Source: Macrobrachium rosenbergii (Eukaryota; Arthropoda; Malacostraca; Decapoda; Palaemonidae). From it: a stretch of 64,000 nt of DNA. Below, piece after piece: positions 36,760 through 46,265 of this stretch. The DNA is taken from contig NC_089756.1 in the NCBI RefSeq assembly GCF_040412425.1, positions 3,145,498 to 3,209,497 on the forward strand, read 5' to 3'. The notes beneath the pieces are model-generated. The model did not search any database. It was given only the letters and a program-made list of their open reading frames with translations, and had not been told where the DNA came from. The translations under genes were made by a program, and so were the position numbers. Position 1 is the first letter of the stretch. Each line of letters opens with the position of its first letter.

Positions 36760-36924
36760 TGTTAGATGCATAGGATTGTAATAAAACCCGGTGTCCAGTG
36801 ATGCGTGTATTGCAGAGTGTTGCTTACTACGAGAGCGCCAGGTGCATAGTGACTCGGTTGGAGGGAGACGCCAACCTTCCCTCCGGCGGGAAAAGCAGGT
36901 CTCGTTCTCTTCTACAATCTTACA
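36760..36924 (-). repeat. 3' LTR of short-LTR Gypsy
   Basis: 165 bp, TG...CA ends, partner at 41546. Includes gtaataaaac and gagcgccag. Confidence 0.88.
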
Positions 36925-36934
36925 TCTCCTTTCC
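36925..36934 (-). promoter_or_regulatory. Polypurine tract
   Basis: Minus strand GGAAAGGAGA abuts the 3' LTR; primes plus-strand DNA synthesis in LTR elements. Confidence 0.65.
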
Positions 36935-37166
36935 AAAATTTTTATTTAATTATAAGCAAGAGATGCTATGAAATGACTATAATAATTGAATGAAAATTTG
37001 ATATTACAAGACATACATGTATGCACAATGCATATCTAAGAAAAATAAAACATAGAGCAATGAACTTTTGTGATAAATGATCAAATAAATGAATAATTAA
37101 CATATTGCCAGTTATATGTTCATTCTGTAATGGAGGCAGCTGAATTAACTGAGTAGAGCATAACTT
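36935..37166 (-). other. 3' untranslated interior
   Basis: A/T-rich stretch between the integrase stop and polypurine tract; nothing recognised. Confidence 0.45.
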
Positions 37167-37889
37167 TTACTCATTTACACAGTTTATGACATAATCGGAT
37201 AGCCATCTTGGGCGCGTAGTTTGCCTCTTGGTGTGTACTGGTGCCTCTGGCTGAGTTGATTCGGTTGCTGACGGTGCAGGCGGGTGGGTGTGCGAGATGA
37301 TGGGGACGTTGGTGCTGTTGGTAGGTGCGATGTGTCTCCTGTTTCTTAGTGACAGCCATCCACTGCCATCCTTTTTGATTCTGTACTGCAGGTGGGGGAG
37401 GGAGTCCACCACCAACCCTGTATGATCACATTCCTTTATTGCTTGATTTTGCACTCTTACACGGGCCCCTACTTCCAAGGGTTTGAGTGTCCTGGTGGCA
37501 TGATTGGCACTGATTTTCTCTTTATCAGTGGCCATTTGAAGTTCATGCCTACGCAATACCTGTTGCCAGTGCCTGTCAACCAGGTAATGTTGCTTTGCTG
37601 TAGGAACGCCATCTCGTAACTGCCTCCCAGTTGCCAACTGTGCAGGGGACTTGTTGATGTTGCAGATGGGCGTGTTCAGGTATTGCAACATTGTGAGAGA
37701 GGCCTTGTCGCAGTCCAGGCTGCCACCTGTGTTTGCCCTGATGATCCTTCCCACGGTTTTTACAGCTGCTTCCGCCCTACCATTTGATAGCAGGAAATGT
37801 GCTAATGACAGGTGCACCTTGAACCCCCATCTCCTGAAGAAGGCGGACATTTCTTCGCTTACCAAGTTGATGCCTCCGTCCGTGGACAC
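37167..37889 (-). pseudogene. Integrase core (second half) and C-terminus
   Basis: 240 codons. STDGGINL supplies the second catalytic Asp (residue ~4), HFLLSNGRAEAAVKTVGRII the Glu (~residue 44), then LNTPICNINKSPAQLATGRQ and a basic C-terminal module (VGARVRVQNQAIKECDHTGL) that corresponds to the SH3-like DNA-binding domain. It ends at a normal stop (NCVNE). The first Asp lies in another frame just upstream. Confidence 0.85.
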
Positions 37890-38091
37890 TTCCTCTTGGG
37901 GGGCCCCATCTCGTGAAGTAGCCTCTTAACACTGACATTGCTCTCTGTGAAGTGGCACCATTGGGGAAATGGACTATTTCCAGCCATCCCGTGAGTGTAT
38001 CGGAGTACGCCATGTACATGCGCCCCTCCAACTGAAACATATCCGCAACCGTGCACAGGAAGGGGTATTCTGGGGGTGGTGTGATGACCAT
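37777..38091 (-). pseudogene. Integrase core, first half, frameshifted
   Basis: Reads PFLCTVADMFQLEG with the first catalytic Asp, then AYSDTLTGWLEIVHFPNGAT, the typical next strand. It overlaps both the RNase H-zinc finger ORF (ends 37974) and the second-half ORF, so at least two frameshifts break one original integrase. Confidence 0.75.
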
Positions 38092-39380
38092 AACTTTACA
38101 GGTAGGGATGGAGCGTGCGTGTCACAAATAACGCAATTGTTCCTGTGGTGCTGAAGGTTGCCCTCCACGCCAGGCCAATAAACAGATTGTCTGGCTCTCC
38201 TGAGCATGGAATCGAGCCCTTGATGACCTGCATGTAGACTTGCTGGCACCTGCTGATGAAGTTCTTCTGGAATCACCAGTCGTATGCACCCATCTTCGTA
38301 TGTGTAGAGCAGTAGATTTTCTGACGTTGAGAGGAGATCTCTCACACCGAAAAATGGTTTAAGGCAAGCCATCTCCTGCGCCTTCTGCGGGAGCCAGTCA
38401 CCTGCAGACACTCTCGCCATCAGCATCTGATATACCGGATCTTTGGCTGCCGCTGCACTGACGGTCTTCTCATCCATTGTGAGCCCCTTCCTAAGTAGAG
38501 TCTCGGTCATTGCCACAGTGACGGCAGCTGCCACCTTGTCCTCTAGCTCAACATCACAGTCATCAGGGGCAGCAGGCAGGGCAGGGAAGCGAGACATGAA
38601 GTCGGCCGCACAATTTTTCTTTCCTGGTAGATATTTGATGGTGAATCTGTATTGAAGGGTCCTTTCTTTTAGCCTGAACAACCTGGGGTTGTCGATGTCT
38701 GCCAGGGCTCTGTCCCCCAGGGGCTTGACTAGGGGTCGGTGGTCAGTAATAAGGATGAGGTTGGGGTATCCCAGCAGAAGCAGCCTAGCCTTCCTTAGGC
38801 ACCACACCACAGCCAGGGCCTCCCCTTCTACTGCAGCATACCCGGCCTCGGTGGGGGACAGGTGTCTACTTCCGCAGAGGGCGATTCTCCACCCATCTTT
38901 ACAGCAGAATGGCATATCAGTGGCTGTACAGCTACAATATTGCTGGAGGATGACGAATCCTATGCCTTCCATGCTCCAGTCTGCAAGGGCAGCCATAAGG
39001 TGGGACTTATCATAGTATGCCAGGCCATCCCTGGCCAGCTTGCAGATGGTGTCCTGAGCACTCCTGAATTTCTCCTGCAGACACTTGTCCCAGAAGATGT
39101 GTTTGCCCGTCTGCTTCTTCTTCAGGTGGTCCCTGAATGGCTCCATGATGGGGGCAGCCGAAAGGAATGGCACCAGCTGATTAACAAAGTTGAACCATGA
39201 CCTGATGTCGGTAATTGTGGGCTTGGGCATCATAGGGAACTTCCGAATGGCTGCAAGGCTGTCGTCGGTTGGTTTATAGCTCTCCCAACCCAAATAGAAC
39301 CCGATGAATTCTACCTTTCTCCTGCAGAAGTGGAATTTTTTGGGCTTAAGTGTGATGCCCTTTGCCGCACATGTTGCCAA
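37974..39380 (-). pseudogene. RT thumb/connection, RNase H and integrase zinc finger
   Basis: 468 codons. FHFCRRKVEFIGFYL (residues ~17-31) is the RT thumb entry; the RNase H region has AALADWSMEGIGFVILQQ (Asp block), AVEGEALAVVWCLRKARLLL (Glu block) and LITDHRPLVKPL. Residues ~390-430 contain an HHCC-like finger (LHAGHQGLDSMLRRARQSVY, later CVICDTHAP). After that the frame leaves the integrase. Product of a live copy: template degradation and target recognition. Confidence 0.85.
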
Positions 39381-39449
39381 GAAGTCATATGTATCCCAGA
39401 AGGCTTCTTCAACCCCACTGTCATGAATATGTGTGTCAACTATGCACTT

Positions 39450-39836
39450 CTACTTAAGGGGTATGCCCTTGATGGCGTCGTCGAATTGTCTCGTACAGGC
39501 ATCCGAGGCAGAGCAATGGCCCATGGGGGTCCTGCAGTACTGGAAGTGGCCCCAGGACGTGATGAACGTCATCAGGCGGCGGCTCTCCTTGTCGAGTTCT
39601 ACCTGGTGGAATCCCCAGTAAGCATCAGGTGTTGTCTTGTAGGAGTGTTGGGGGATGCCGGATACCATGTTGAAGGGCGCTGGAATGTGATGTGTCTCCC
39701 TTCTGCAGGAGGCATTCAGCCACTGACAGTCCACTGTATGTCGTGGGTGACCTAACTTCTTTGCCACCACAACCATTCGTGCGCACCATTCCGTCGCTTC
39801 TCCTGGGGGGACTTCTTGGATGACACCCTTCTGCAT
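39450..39836 (-). pseudogene. Reverse transcriptase fingers/palm
   Basis: 128 codons. Includes PRHTVDCQWLNASCRRE (template-grip block) and DAYWGFHQVELDKESRRLMT (first catalytic-Asp block, D at ~92), then RTPMGHCSASDACTRQFDD. After a stop at 39450 the reading continues CIVDTHIHD, where the catalytic VDD is VDT. The stop and the changed Asp inactivate polymerisation. Confidence 0.8.
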
Positions 39837-39848
39837 GTTTTCTTCAAG

Positions 39849-40592
39849 CTAGGCCTTCACCTCGGCTTCCCAGTGCTTGGGAACTGTTACGGGAGTATGG
39901 CATGCATATGGCATGGCGTTCAGCATCAGATGGATGTGGTGGGGCTCCCCCACCATCACTAGTAATGGCTCCCTGGTCGTACTGAATGTCGTCGACGAGA
40001 AGTGTTGGAGTAACCATTGCTCCAAGCGTGGGACATTCACTTTGATGGGTGGTAATGGAACTGACGAAGGTCTGGGTGGTGGGGTTGTGTCGGTGGATGC
40101 ACTCGCCGATATTGGACTTGGAAGATGGTGTAGAAAGTCGTTTGGGACAAGTCCAAGGTCTTTACATACAGAAAGAGAGAGGTAAGGCGACTTGGCTGAT
40201 TTGACAAAATAAACCTCTTGTACACTTGTGCAATTCCTGAAGGAGATCAGAAAGACTGCTGTTCCCAGGCACTCCAGCTGTAAGTTGGCGACATCTCTTA
40301 AGCCAGCCCAACGCTGCAGCAGGGCAGGCCTTACGTTAAAAAACGATAGCATCTCCGTGCCTGCAACACATACTTGAACCCATGTATCGGCGATGGCACT
40401 CATGTTCATGAACCTGGGTCCCTCTCTCTCCGCCATCCTGACCAGGACAGTTGGTTGGGAGGGGTGATGTGTTGCAGCGATGATTGCCCCTGTCACCACC
40501 ATGGTGATGGTGGGGTTCGACAGTGCCTTCTTGCTTCTGCAGCATTTCTTGACGTGCCCGGTCTTCTGGCAGTTATGACAAATAAGCGACAT
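39849..40592 (-). pseudogene. Zinc knuckle and retropepsin domain
   Basis: 247 codons. CHNCQKTGHVKKCC (residues ~5-18) is a nucleocapsid zinc knuckle. AIADTWVQVCVAG (~66-78) sits where relatives have ADTGAQ, so the protease active-site Gly is changed to Trp. The block LSLSVCKDLGLVP is the typical downstream part of this protease. A Pro/Ser-rich stretch (~160-185) separates it from RT. Gag sequence continues upstream in other frames. Confidence 0.75.
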
Positions 40593-40738
40593 TGCCGGGC
40601 ATGCGTTTCTCTCAGGGGTGTGACTACCTCCTCAGCTCCCGTACATGCGCCTAACGGTGATGGGGTCTGATGGTGGCTGGCTCCTCCTGCCATGTGCAGC
40701 AGCCATCTCGGGGATGGCAGCTGCGCTACTTTCAAACT

Positions 40739-41510
40739 CTACTGGTGCAATTTCTGTACCTTGCTGCCTACCACTGGCATCCTGCTTGGCAGTCTTGAAC
40801 GCGCAACACATTGCCTGTAGGGCATCGACACTTGCAAATGACTCATATGATTGAAATAATTGTTTTTTAACACTTGATCCCCTAATCCCACTATAAGTTT
40901 CTTTAACAAATTATACTCTGAAAGACTCATATTACAATTAGGGCACTGAAACTCATAGTCTGTGGCTTTTTGAGAGCTACGCAAGAAAAATCATGACACT
41001 TTCGTTATGGCCTTGCGTCATTATGAAAAACTCTAACCACTGAACTGCTTGGTTTGACACATGAAAGACGAGTTTGGAGACAGCATCCAGTGCCTCCTCA
41101 GTCGAAAGGGCGCCCCAGTTTGTTGTGCTGTACCTGGCATCGAGGGCACGCTGCAGTGCCGGTGTGCAATACAGTCTCATATGATGGACCGTCTCGTCGG
41201 CCGGCACCTTGCAAAGTCAAAGCCAACACTCCATTGACCTTCGCCATGATTGAAACGCGGCCATCGACATCTCCATTTCACATTTCTTGGGAGCTGCGGA
41301 TGTTGGGACCCTAGATAGGGATCCACATGTTCCAGATAGGGCAGCATTGGTGATACCTGTTTGAAGGGCCTCAAGAGTACGTTGCTGTTGCGCCAGCCAT
41401 AGTTGCGCACATGCAGCACTATAAGGAGATGGCGAATAGAAGCCTCTAAGGCCAGTAGGCCTTCGGGCAGCTACTGTAGGTCTTCTTGGGGTGGGCATTT
41501 TGCTTCCCAT
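40739..41510 (-). pseudogene. Gag of short-LTR Gypsy, frameshifted
   Basis: Three successive frames: from ATG 41510 (MGSKMPTPRRPTVAARR...) to 41217, then 41207-40977 (capsid-like, RLYCTPALQRALDARYS), then 40984-40739 with CPNCNMSLSEYNLLKKLI, a region with a Cys pair. Normal Gag would be one frame of ~250-300 residues. I choose ATG 41510 over 41531 because the sequence between it and the LTR is leader-like. Confidence 0.65.
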
Positions 41511-41545
41511 GTGTAAGCATAGGTAACTCACTGTGCCATGTTGGA

Positions 41546-41711
41546 TGTTAGATGCGTAGGATGGTAATAAAACCCCGGTGTCCAGTGGTGCGTGTATTGT
41601 AGAGTGATGCTTACTACAAGAGCGCCAGTTGCATACTGACTAAGTTGGAGGGAGACGTCAACCTTCCCTTCGGCGGGAAAAACAAGTCTCGTTCTTGTCT
41701 ACAATCTTACA
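41546..41711 (-). repeat. 5' LTR of short-LTR Gypsy
   Basis: 166 bp, TG...CA ends. On the minus strand the leader beyond it reads TCCAACATGGCACAGTGAG, where TGGCACAGTGAG is a candidate primer-binding site. Confidence 0.88.
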
Positions 41712-41975
41712 AAAAGCCGATTCTATATCATGTTTTTCCTACACGCATTGCCTAAAAGCGAAGCCATTGTTCTGTGTACATTTCATCGCCAATCACAAAC
41801 AACCCCTAACAACAATACATAATTATTGTTCATATGACTGAATTGTTCTAAACTGTTACAAACAGCCTGGTATATTAATGGTCCTTTACCTTTACTTCAT
41901 CAACAATCATAAACTGTCTAAGCCAGTTGAAATTTCTTATTAACTTACTGTGTACCCATATCAGTCATAGAACCA
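41712..41975. other. pogo-like transposon interior, non-coding
   Basis: A/T-rich; nothing recognised before the transposase fragment. Confidence 0.4.
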
Positions 41976-42146
41976 CCAGCAAAAAGAAGAAAATATGAGG
42001 CTAGTTTTAAATTGAAAATTATTGAAGTAGCCAAGAATTTGAACAACTGTGCTGCTGCTAGAACATTTGGTGTGACTCAGAAGATGGTACGAGGGTGGAG
42101 AAAGAATGAGGATAATTTAAGAAAAACAAATATTATGTTATCCTAA
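41976..42146 (+). pseudogene. pogo-type transposase DNA-binding N-terminus
   Basis: 56 codons to a TAA, too short for a simple ORF list. Starts PAKRRKYEASFKLKIIEVAK and continues with AAARTFGV, TQKMVRGWRKNEDNLRK: a helix-turn-helix of the CENP-B/Brinker type found at the N-terminus of many pogo-like transposases. The expected ATG, just upstream (position ~41968), reads ATAG, so the start is lost, and the protein stops straight after the first helix-turn-helix. No DDE domain follows. It lies between the inverted ends at 36505 and 42556. Confidence 0.75.
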
Positions 42147-42552
42147 ATGTTATTACTACTGTAATTACATTACCATTAAAATTTCTGAAAGTTTACCGAA
42201 AGATAAAGGTTGCTGTGAGTGCACCCATACCTCAATGTGTACATTTTCTCAGCTAGGGTCGCTTAAGTATAAATTGATCTCGTTGATGTGGAATTATTCC
42301 TTGAATAGGCTATTTATTATGAAGATATGCCAATAATATATAAGGCAAAAATGGTTTTATTACCTTTATTATCAGTTTATTTCATAATGTGAATCTTTCC
42401 ATGCACGTTGGTGGTTATTGCACCGAGGCAGAGGCTAGCCTACTGACAAACATCACTTAGAATTCAAGGTTTGATTTTTAGAATGGTAGTGTAAGATGAC
42501 CCTCAATTTTTAAAAGTGAATTTTTAAAGGATATCTTATATGCAGAAATATA
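42147..42552. other. pogo-like transposon right arm
   Basis: Non-coding. gtagtgtaagatgaccctcaa near 42486 resembles gtagtataagatgactgct near 36591 in direct orientation: a possible subterminal transposase-binding repeat. Confidence 0.45.
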
Positions 42553-42554
42553 TA

Positions 42555-42600
<46 letters not shown>
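42553..42600. repeat. (TA)n microsatellite
   Basis: About 20 TA units between the pogo-like right end and repeat R. Confidence 0.9.
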
Positions 42601-42601
<1 letters not shown>

Positions 42602-42634
42602 TATGTTACAGAGAAAGTATTCAAATTAATGATG
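42597..42634 (+). repeat. Repeat R copy 2, left piece
   Basis: tatatgttacagagaaagtattc... matches the first ~38 bases of repeat R copy 1 (8638-8675). The repeat breaks at 42634 and resumes at 58961, on the far side of the envelope-bearing LTR element. Confidence 0.75.
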
Positions 42635-43408
42635 TGTAATGTCCTTATTGTTCTTTCTTTCTGTTTATGTCTGCTATTTGTTGCCAAGTTAAGAAGATTG
42701 CTTTTCTTTACAGATGCTTATCGTTCTGGCTTTGTTATGTAGTAACGTGTTTTAGTCCCAGGAGGTTTGAGGAAGACGCAATGTAGTTTTCTTTACTTCA
42801 TTAACACAATAATAAAGTTACAGTAGGTTTACAAAATGAATTACAGTGGAAGATTACAGTGAGTGTCAAATGTGAGCCTTTCTTCTTATATCAACCCACA
42901 ATTGGTGACCCCCTATCTTCTCTCTGCTTCTCTGCTACGTTCTCTGCTGCTCCTCAGAACTGGACTTGATAAGGATTTCTGGAAGTTCATGTCCAGCCCC
43001 TCGTAGGCTGGAATCTTGTTTCTGTCCCGCCTCTGTAGGTGCCTAATTGGTTCAGGCTAATCTAAAGACGTCCCTTTTTGGGTGGATTTTTGGAAATCGC
43101 ACTGCCTTCAAAGGAGGTGCTTGCACATCACGGAAGTTATGGATTCCGGCGGCTGTTTATCCAATTAAGGACACCATACGTTTTGTTACGAATTCCTTGT
43201 GATTTCCAGCTCAATTAAGTGCAGTCATAATGACTTCGTCATCACGACACAGTCATAACATGTACCTGAGTTTGGCTTTTGTAATCACAACGCAGGTTTT
43301 GCTTTTCTAGCGCTAGTTTACAAATCCCTTTATGATTTCCAGGTCGACTAAGTGTACCTGAGTTCTGGCCTTGTCATCATGATATAACCAAAACACAGAT
43401 GTTCTGTT

Positions 43409-43466
<58 letters not shown>

Positions 43467-43617
43467 CCTGTCTCTCTGTTCGTTTCTTCTAATCTCTCTC
43501 TCCCCCTCTCTCTCTAACTATCAATGTCTAACAATGGAAGGTTTCTCACTCTCTCTCTCTCTCTTTCGCTATGCTAATTAACACTTAGAATATTCAGAAT
43601 TCCTAGTTATCACTACA
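42635..43617 (-). repeat. 3' LTR of envelope-bearing Gypsy
   Basis: 983 bp. Shares with the right copy ttagtcccaggagg, caacccacaattggtga, ggtgcttgcacatcac and the end ttcctagttatcactaca. Includes CT runs at ~43411-43455 and 43494-43565. Confidence 0.9.
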
Positions 43618-43876
43618 TCACTTAGTCACGTACCAACATTGTCTTCAGTGTTTAAACAATTATAATAAAAAGGATACAACTTAAAGATCAAAACTGGTAA
43701 TAAAATGACAATAAAAATTGTTTCTCCAACTGCAGAGTAAAAGATATATGTGCACTAAAGCATCACACTAAATTATAATCAAACACAATAAAACATTAAA
43801 CATTTCAACTACATGTACAGTACCTCATTTGCATGTCAAACAAGTGTTAATATATACATGATGTTAACATCAATTA
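43618..43876 (-). other. 3' untranslated interior before LTR
   Basis: A/T-rich, no frame; polypurine tract not pinned down. Confidence 0.4.
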
Positions 43877-44509
43877 TCAATTATTGTTTCCTCTTAATTC
43901 TGTCAAAATCTCTTGTATTTTTCTGATCACCAGATTCCTTATTACAATTATGAACACAATAACAAGTACCATTATTAGCATTAGATTGAATAATGATAAA
44001 ACTGGGGAGACAGTTTCTTTATAGTAGAAATATTCATCACCATAGTTCAAATTGTCAAGTTTCTTTAATTGTAACTGAGACAACTTAAATTCATCAATTT
44101 TGTGTGAGTAATTCTTATATGGCACATGTTTGTTGAAGTTATATGTTGTGAAAAGGTGAGGTTCATAATGCAATTGGTTTGCTATTACTAACTGACATGA
44201 TGTTATAAAAGATTCAACATTTTTAAACTTTACCTCTGTAGTAATGTTGTGACATTTAACTTTAGCTACAACTATATCTACGGAAAATACAAAAATTTCC
44301 CGATCAATTATGAAGGCTTCAAATCCTTTTTCATAATTTGTTGTACATACATCTTTCTCTTGGTTTTGGTTTAACACAATTTCTTGAATACATGGATATG
44401 CATTAGTGCTCTTATACAAGTTATCAAAATTACATATATATTCCTGGTCTCTTAGCAGAATACACTCTTGAAATTGTTGGTCTGTAAAGAATGACAACAA
44501 AAAAAGCAT
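43877..44509 (-). pseudogene. Env-like glycoprotein, C-terminal part with TM anchor
   Basis: 210 codons. Cys-containing ectodomain segments, then a single strongly hydrophobic segment at residues ~168-193 (SLFNLMLIMVLVIVFIIVI) followed by a short basic tail: a type I membrane anchor. It lies just before the 3' LTR, where env sits in errantiviruses. Potential N-glycosylation sites (CHNITTE; YKNYSHK) fit a secreted domain. The frame overlaps the previous env segment (44430-44831), so a frameshift separates them. Predicted role in a live element: membrane fusion. Assignment rests on layout and hydropathy plus the upstream cleavage/fusion region. Confidence 0.7.
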
Positions 44510-44831
44510 GTTCTTCTAATGTAAAATGCTTGATTGTTCCCTTTTGAATGATTGATTGGTTATTTACCAACATGGGAAATGGATACAGTGTGATTAATGT
44601 GTTTGTGATCCTAGTATTGAAAGGTACAACCAAAATAATTTTATCATAAAGTACTTTGACACTTATTAAATTGTAATACATAAATACATCATCTACGAGT
44701 GGTTGTAATTGCTTTTCTATGATACAAAATTTAATTATATCTTCAAGTTCTTTAGGAGTAATTAGTGTTGGGCTCAAGATACCTTTATAAGCAAGCAAAA
44801 TGGCACTTAATGTGTTTGTGTGTTCCTGCAC
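44430..44831 (-). pseudogene. Env-like glycoprotein, middle part
   Basis: 133 codons, open in a different frame from the C-terminal part. No named motif except general hydrophobic/Thr-rich ectodomain character. Only its position between the fusion region and anchor supports the call. Confidence 0.5.
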
Positions 44832-44950
44832 TTTCTAGAGCAAATGTATTTAAGAACTGTATATTCTCTAACTTATTCATTTCTGCTGTCACATCTTCAT
44901 TTACCTTGTTTATGAAACACTTTATTCATCACTGTTCCTCTTGTTGCGGC

Positions 44951-45190
44951 TCACTTTTCTAGCTGATCAATTCTTTCTTTTTCGTGTTCTACATTCGATT
45001 CAGTGGCAGCCCCAAATAATGTGTTTAAAGCAGTTCCAATGAAGGGTAGGACGGATCTCTTTGATCTTGTTTGTGTAGCCACTTCTATTTCTGCATTTAA
45101 GTTTTCTAGCAAGTAAGTAACACTGTTGTTATCCCCCTTCTGCAGAATTGTCCCAATATTCTTTTGAATGTCTTTTAACCTTTTTCTCAT
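44951..45190 (-). pseudogene. Env-like glycoprotein, cleavage and fusion-peptide region
   Basis: 79 codons containing TRSKRSVLPFIGTALNTLFG: a furin-type RSKR site directly followed by a hydrophobic Gly/Ala-rich segment, the arrangement of the fusion peptide in baculovirus F-like and errantivirus Env proteins. The residues before it form a helical LKDIQKNIGTILQ-type stretch. It ends without joining the middle part in frame. Together with the anchor segment this is the main evidence that the element had an envelope gene. Confidence 0.75.
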
Positions 45191-45345
45191 TACTTAACAC
45201 TGATAATATGTCTATTTTTATTATGCCCAAGCCTTTGATCATCTTGGCATTCCCATGTCTTTTCAACAATGATCCCTTTCTTACTTCCATTTCTTACGAA
45301 GTGAGTCCAAACAGGACTATTACAATGGTGAGACGCATTTTTGCA
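45190..45345 (-). pseudogene. Env-like N-terminus with signal peptide
   Basis: Minus strand has an acceptor-like TTCTTACAG immediately before ATGCAAAAATGCGT; the second ATG (about 45339) encodes MRLTIVIVLFGLTS, a signal-peptide-like hydrophobic start, ending at a TAA. The remaining ~45 codons to the next env segment are in the frame beyond that stop and then shift near 45185. Errantivirus env is expressed from a spliced RNA, so an acceptor here is expected. Inferred from a very short stretch. Confidence 0.45.
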
Positions 45346-46265
45346 TCTGTAAGAATAGACTTTTATCAGATTTTCTTTATATATATCTATATATATTTCT
45401 CTACATACATTACATTTATGATAATTTTACCATATATTTTATATACATTTATATATGTATTTAACTCTGTTTCGCAGATGTGAGGCTTAGTGCCTGTTTT
45501 GTCTGTGGAACGATTGTTCCCTTGTTGAGGGTGCACTCCTTTTCCCGGTGGTGCTTATTTTTTTGTACAGAGTTTACGTCTGTTGTCTTCGCTTTTGTAG
45601 CGATAGTCGAGTCTGGGTAATCATCGAGTCAGGGTCCAGACAGCATAGCAGCATGGACAGGTAGTTGTTACCTGTTGGCCTCTACAGTTTCGAGGATGTG
45701 GAGTTCGACTTCGAGGATGAGTTGATGGCTAACCCTAGTCATCTGTGGAGAGGAGGCATTCCTCTGGGAGAGCAATTTGGCTGTCGCATCGACTCTGCGT
45801 GAACGTCTGTGTTTCATGGAGATGTTCCTGTTTGCCGCCATGGGGCGGTTTTGACGACTTCACGGCAGTTGTTTGGTGGTCATCCTCGACGACCTTTGAT
45901 GGTCATCCTCTGTGACCCTTGTTAAGTGGTCTTGACATCTCTGGGTAGATGTTTATGTATTATCTGTAGGAGGCTTGTTAATTATCATTACAGATGTTTA
46001 TGTATTGAGTGAATTGGTATTTATGACAATTTGGTTTATTGTTATTTGTGCAGCTTTAATGATTTTTCAGTTATTTGGTTTTTTGGTTATACCATTATTT
46101 ATGTTAATAGATTCTAATTGTAATCATTGTCTGGAATGTTTGTGTTTTCTTGAAGTAGCGTGAGTGTTTGCTTTGATTTTTTATGTTTTGATGGTGATGT
46201 TTAATTTTTAACAAATTTTGCCGCATCTTTGTTTTTTTTGACAGGCTCTTTGGTTGTTTGATGTT
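45346..46265. other. Spacer between env start and satellite
   Basis: Right part (45960-46265) is T-rich on the plus strand. The middle (45480-45950) is GC-richer than the retroelement around it and matches nothing else here. Minus strand 45668-45841 is a 57-codon frame whose ATG lies in ccgccccATGGcgg, a strong Kozak context; the peptide is basic, then Leu/Glu-rich, with no known motif. This segment may be cargo of whatever carried the satellite. Confidence 0.4.

Larger units (their letters stand above)
36760..41711 (-). mobile_element. Short-LTR Gypsy element
   Basis: LTRs of 165 and 166 bp (36760-36924 and 41546-41711), both TGTTAG...CTTACA; I count about 17 differences between them. On the minus strand the interior runs Gag, zinc knuckle, protease, RT, RNase H, integrase, with a purine-rich GGAAAGGAGA immediately before the 3' LTR. 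The integrase core with its SNGRAEAAVKTVGR block belongs to a Gypsy lineage often labelled K02A2.6-like. Frameshifts and catalytic substitutions show it is dead. No matching target duplication was seen. Confidence 0.9.

Noticed and set aside
39330..39755. Plus-strand 141-codon ORF (and 38443-39200, 39877-40185)
   Set aside because: Antisense shadows of the short-LTR Gypsy pol, which has clear RT/RNase H motifs on the minus strand.
45975..46163. 62-codon hydrophobic plus-strand frame (possible membrane protein)
   Set aside because: T-rich DNA automatically encodes Phe/Leu/Ile/Val; no start context or family, and antisense to the retroelement.
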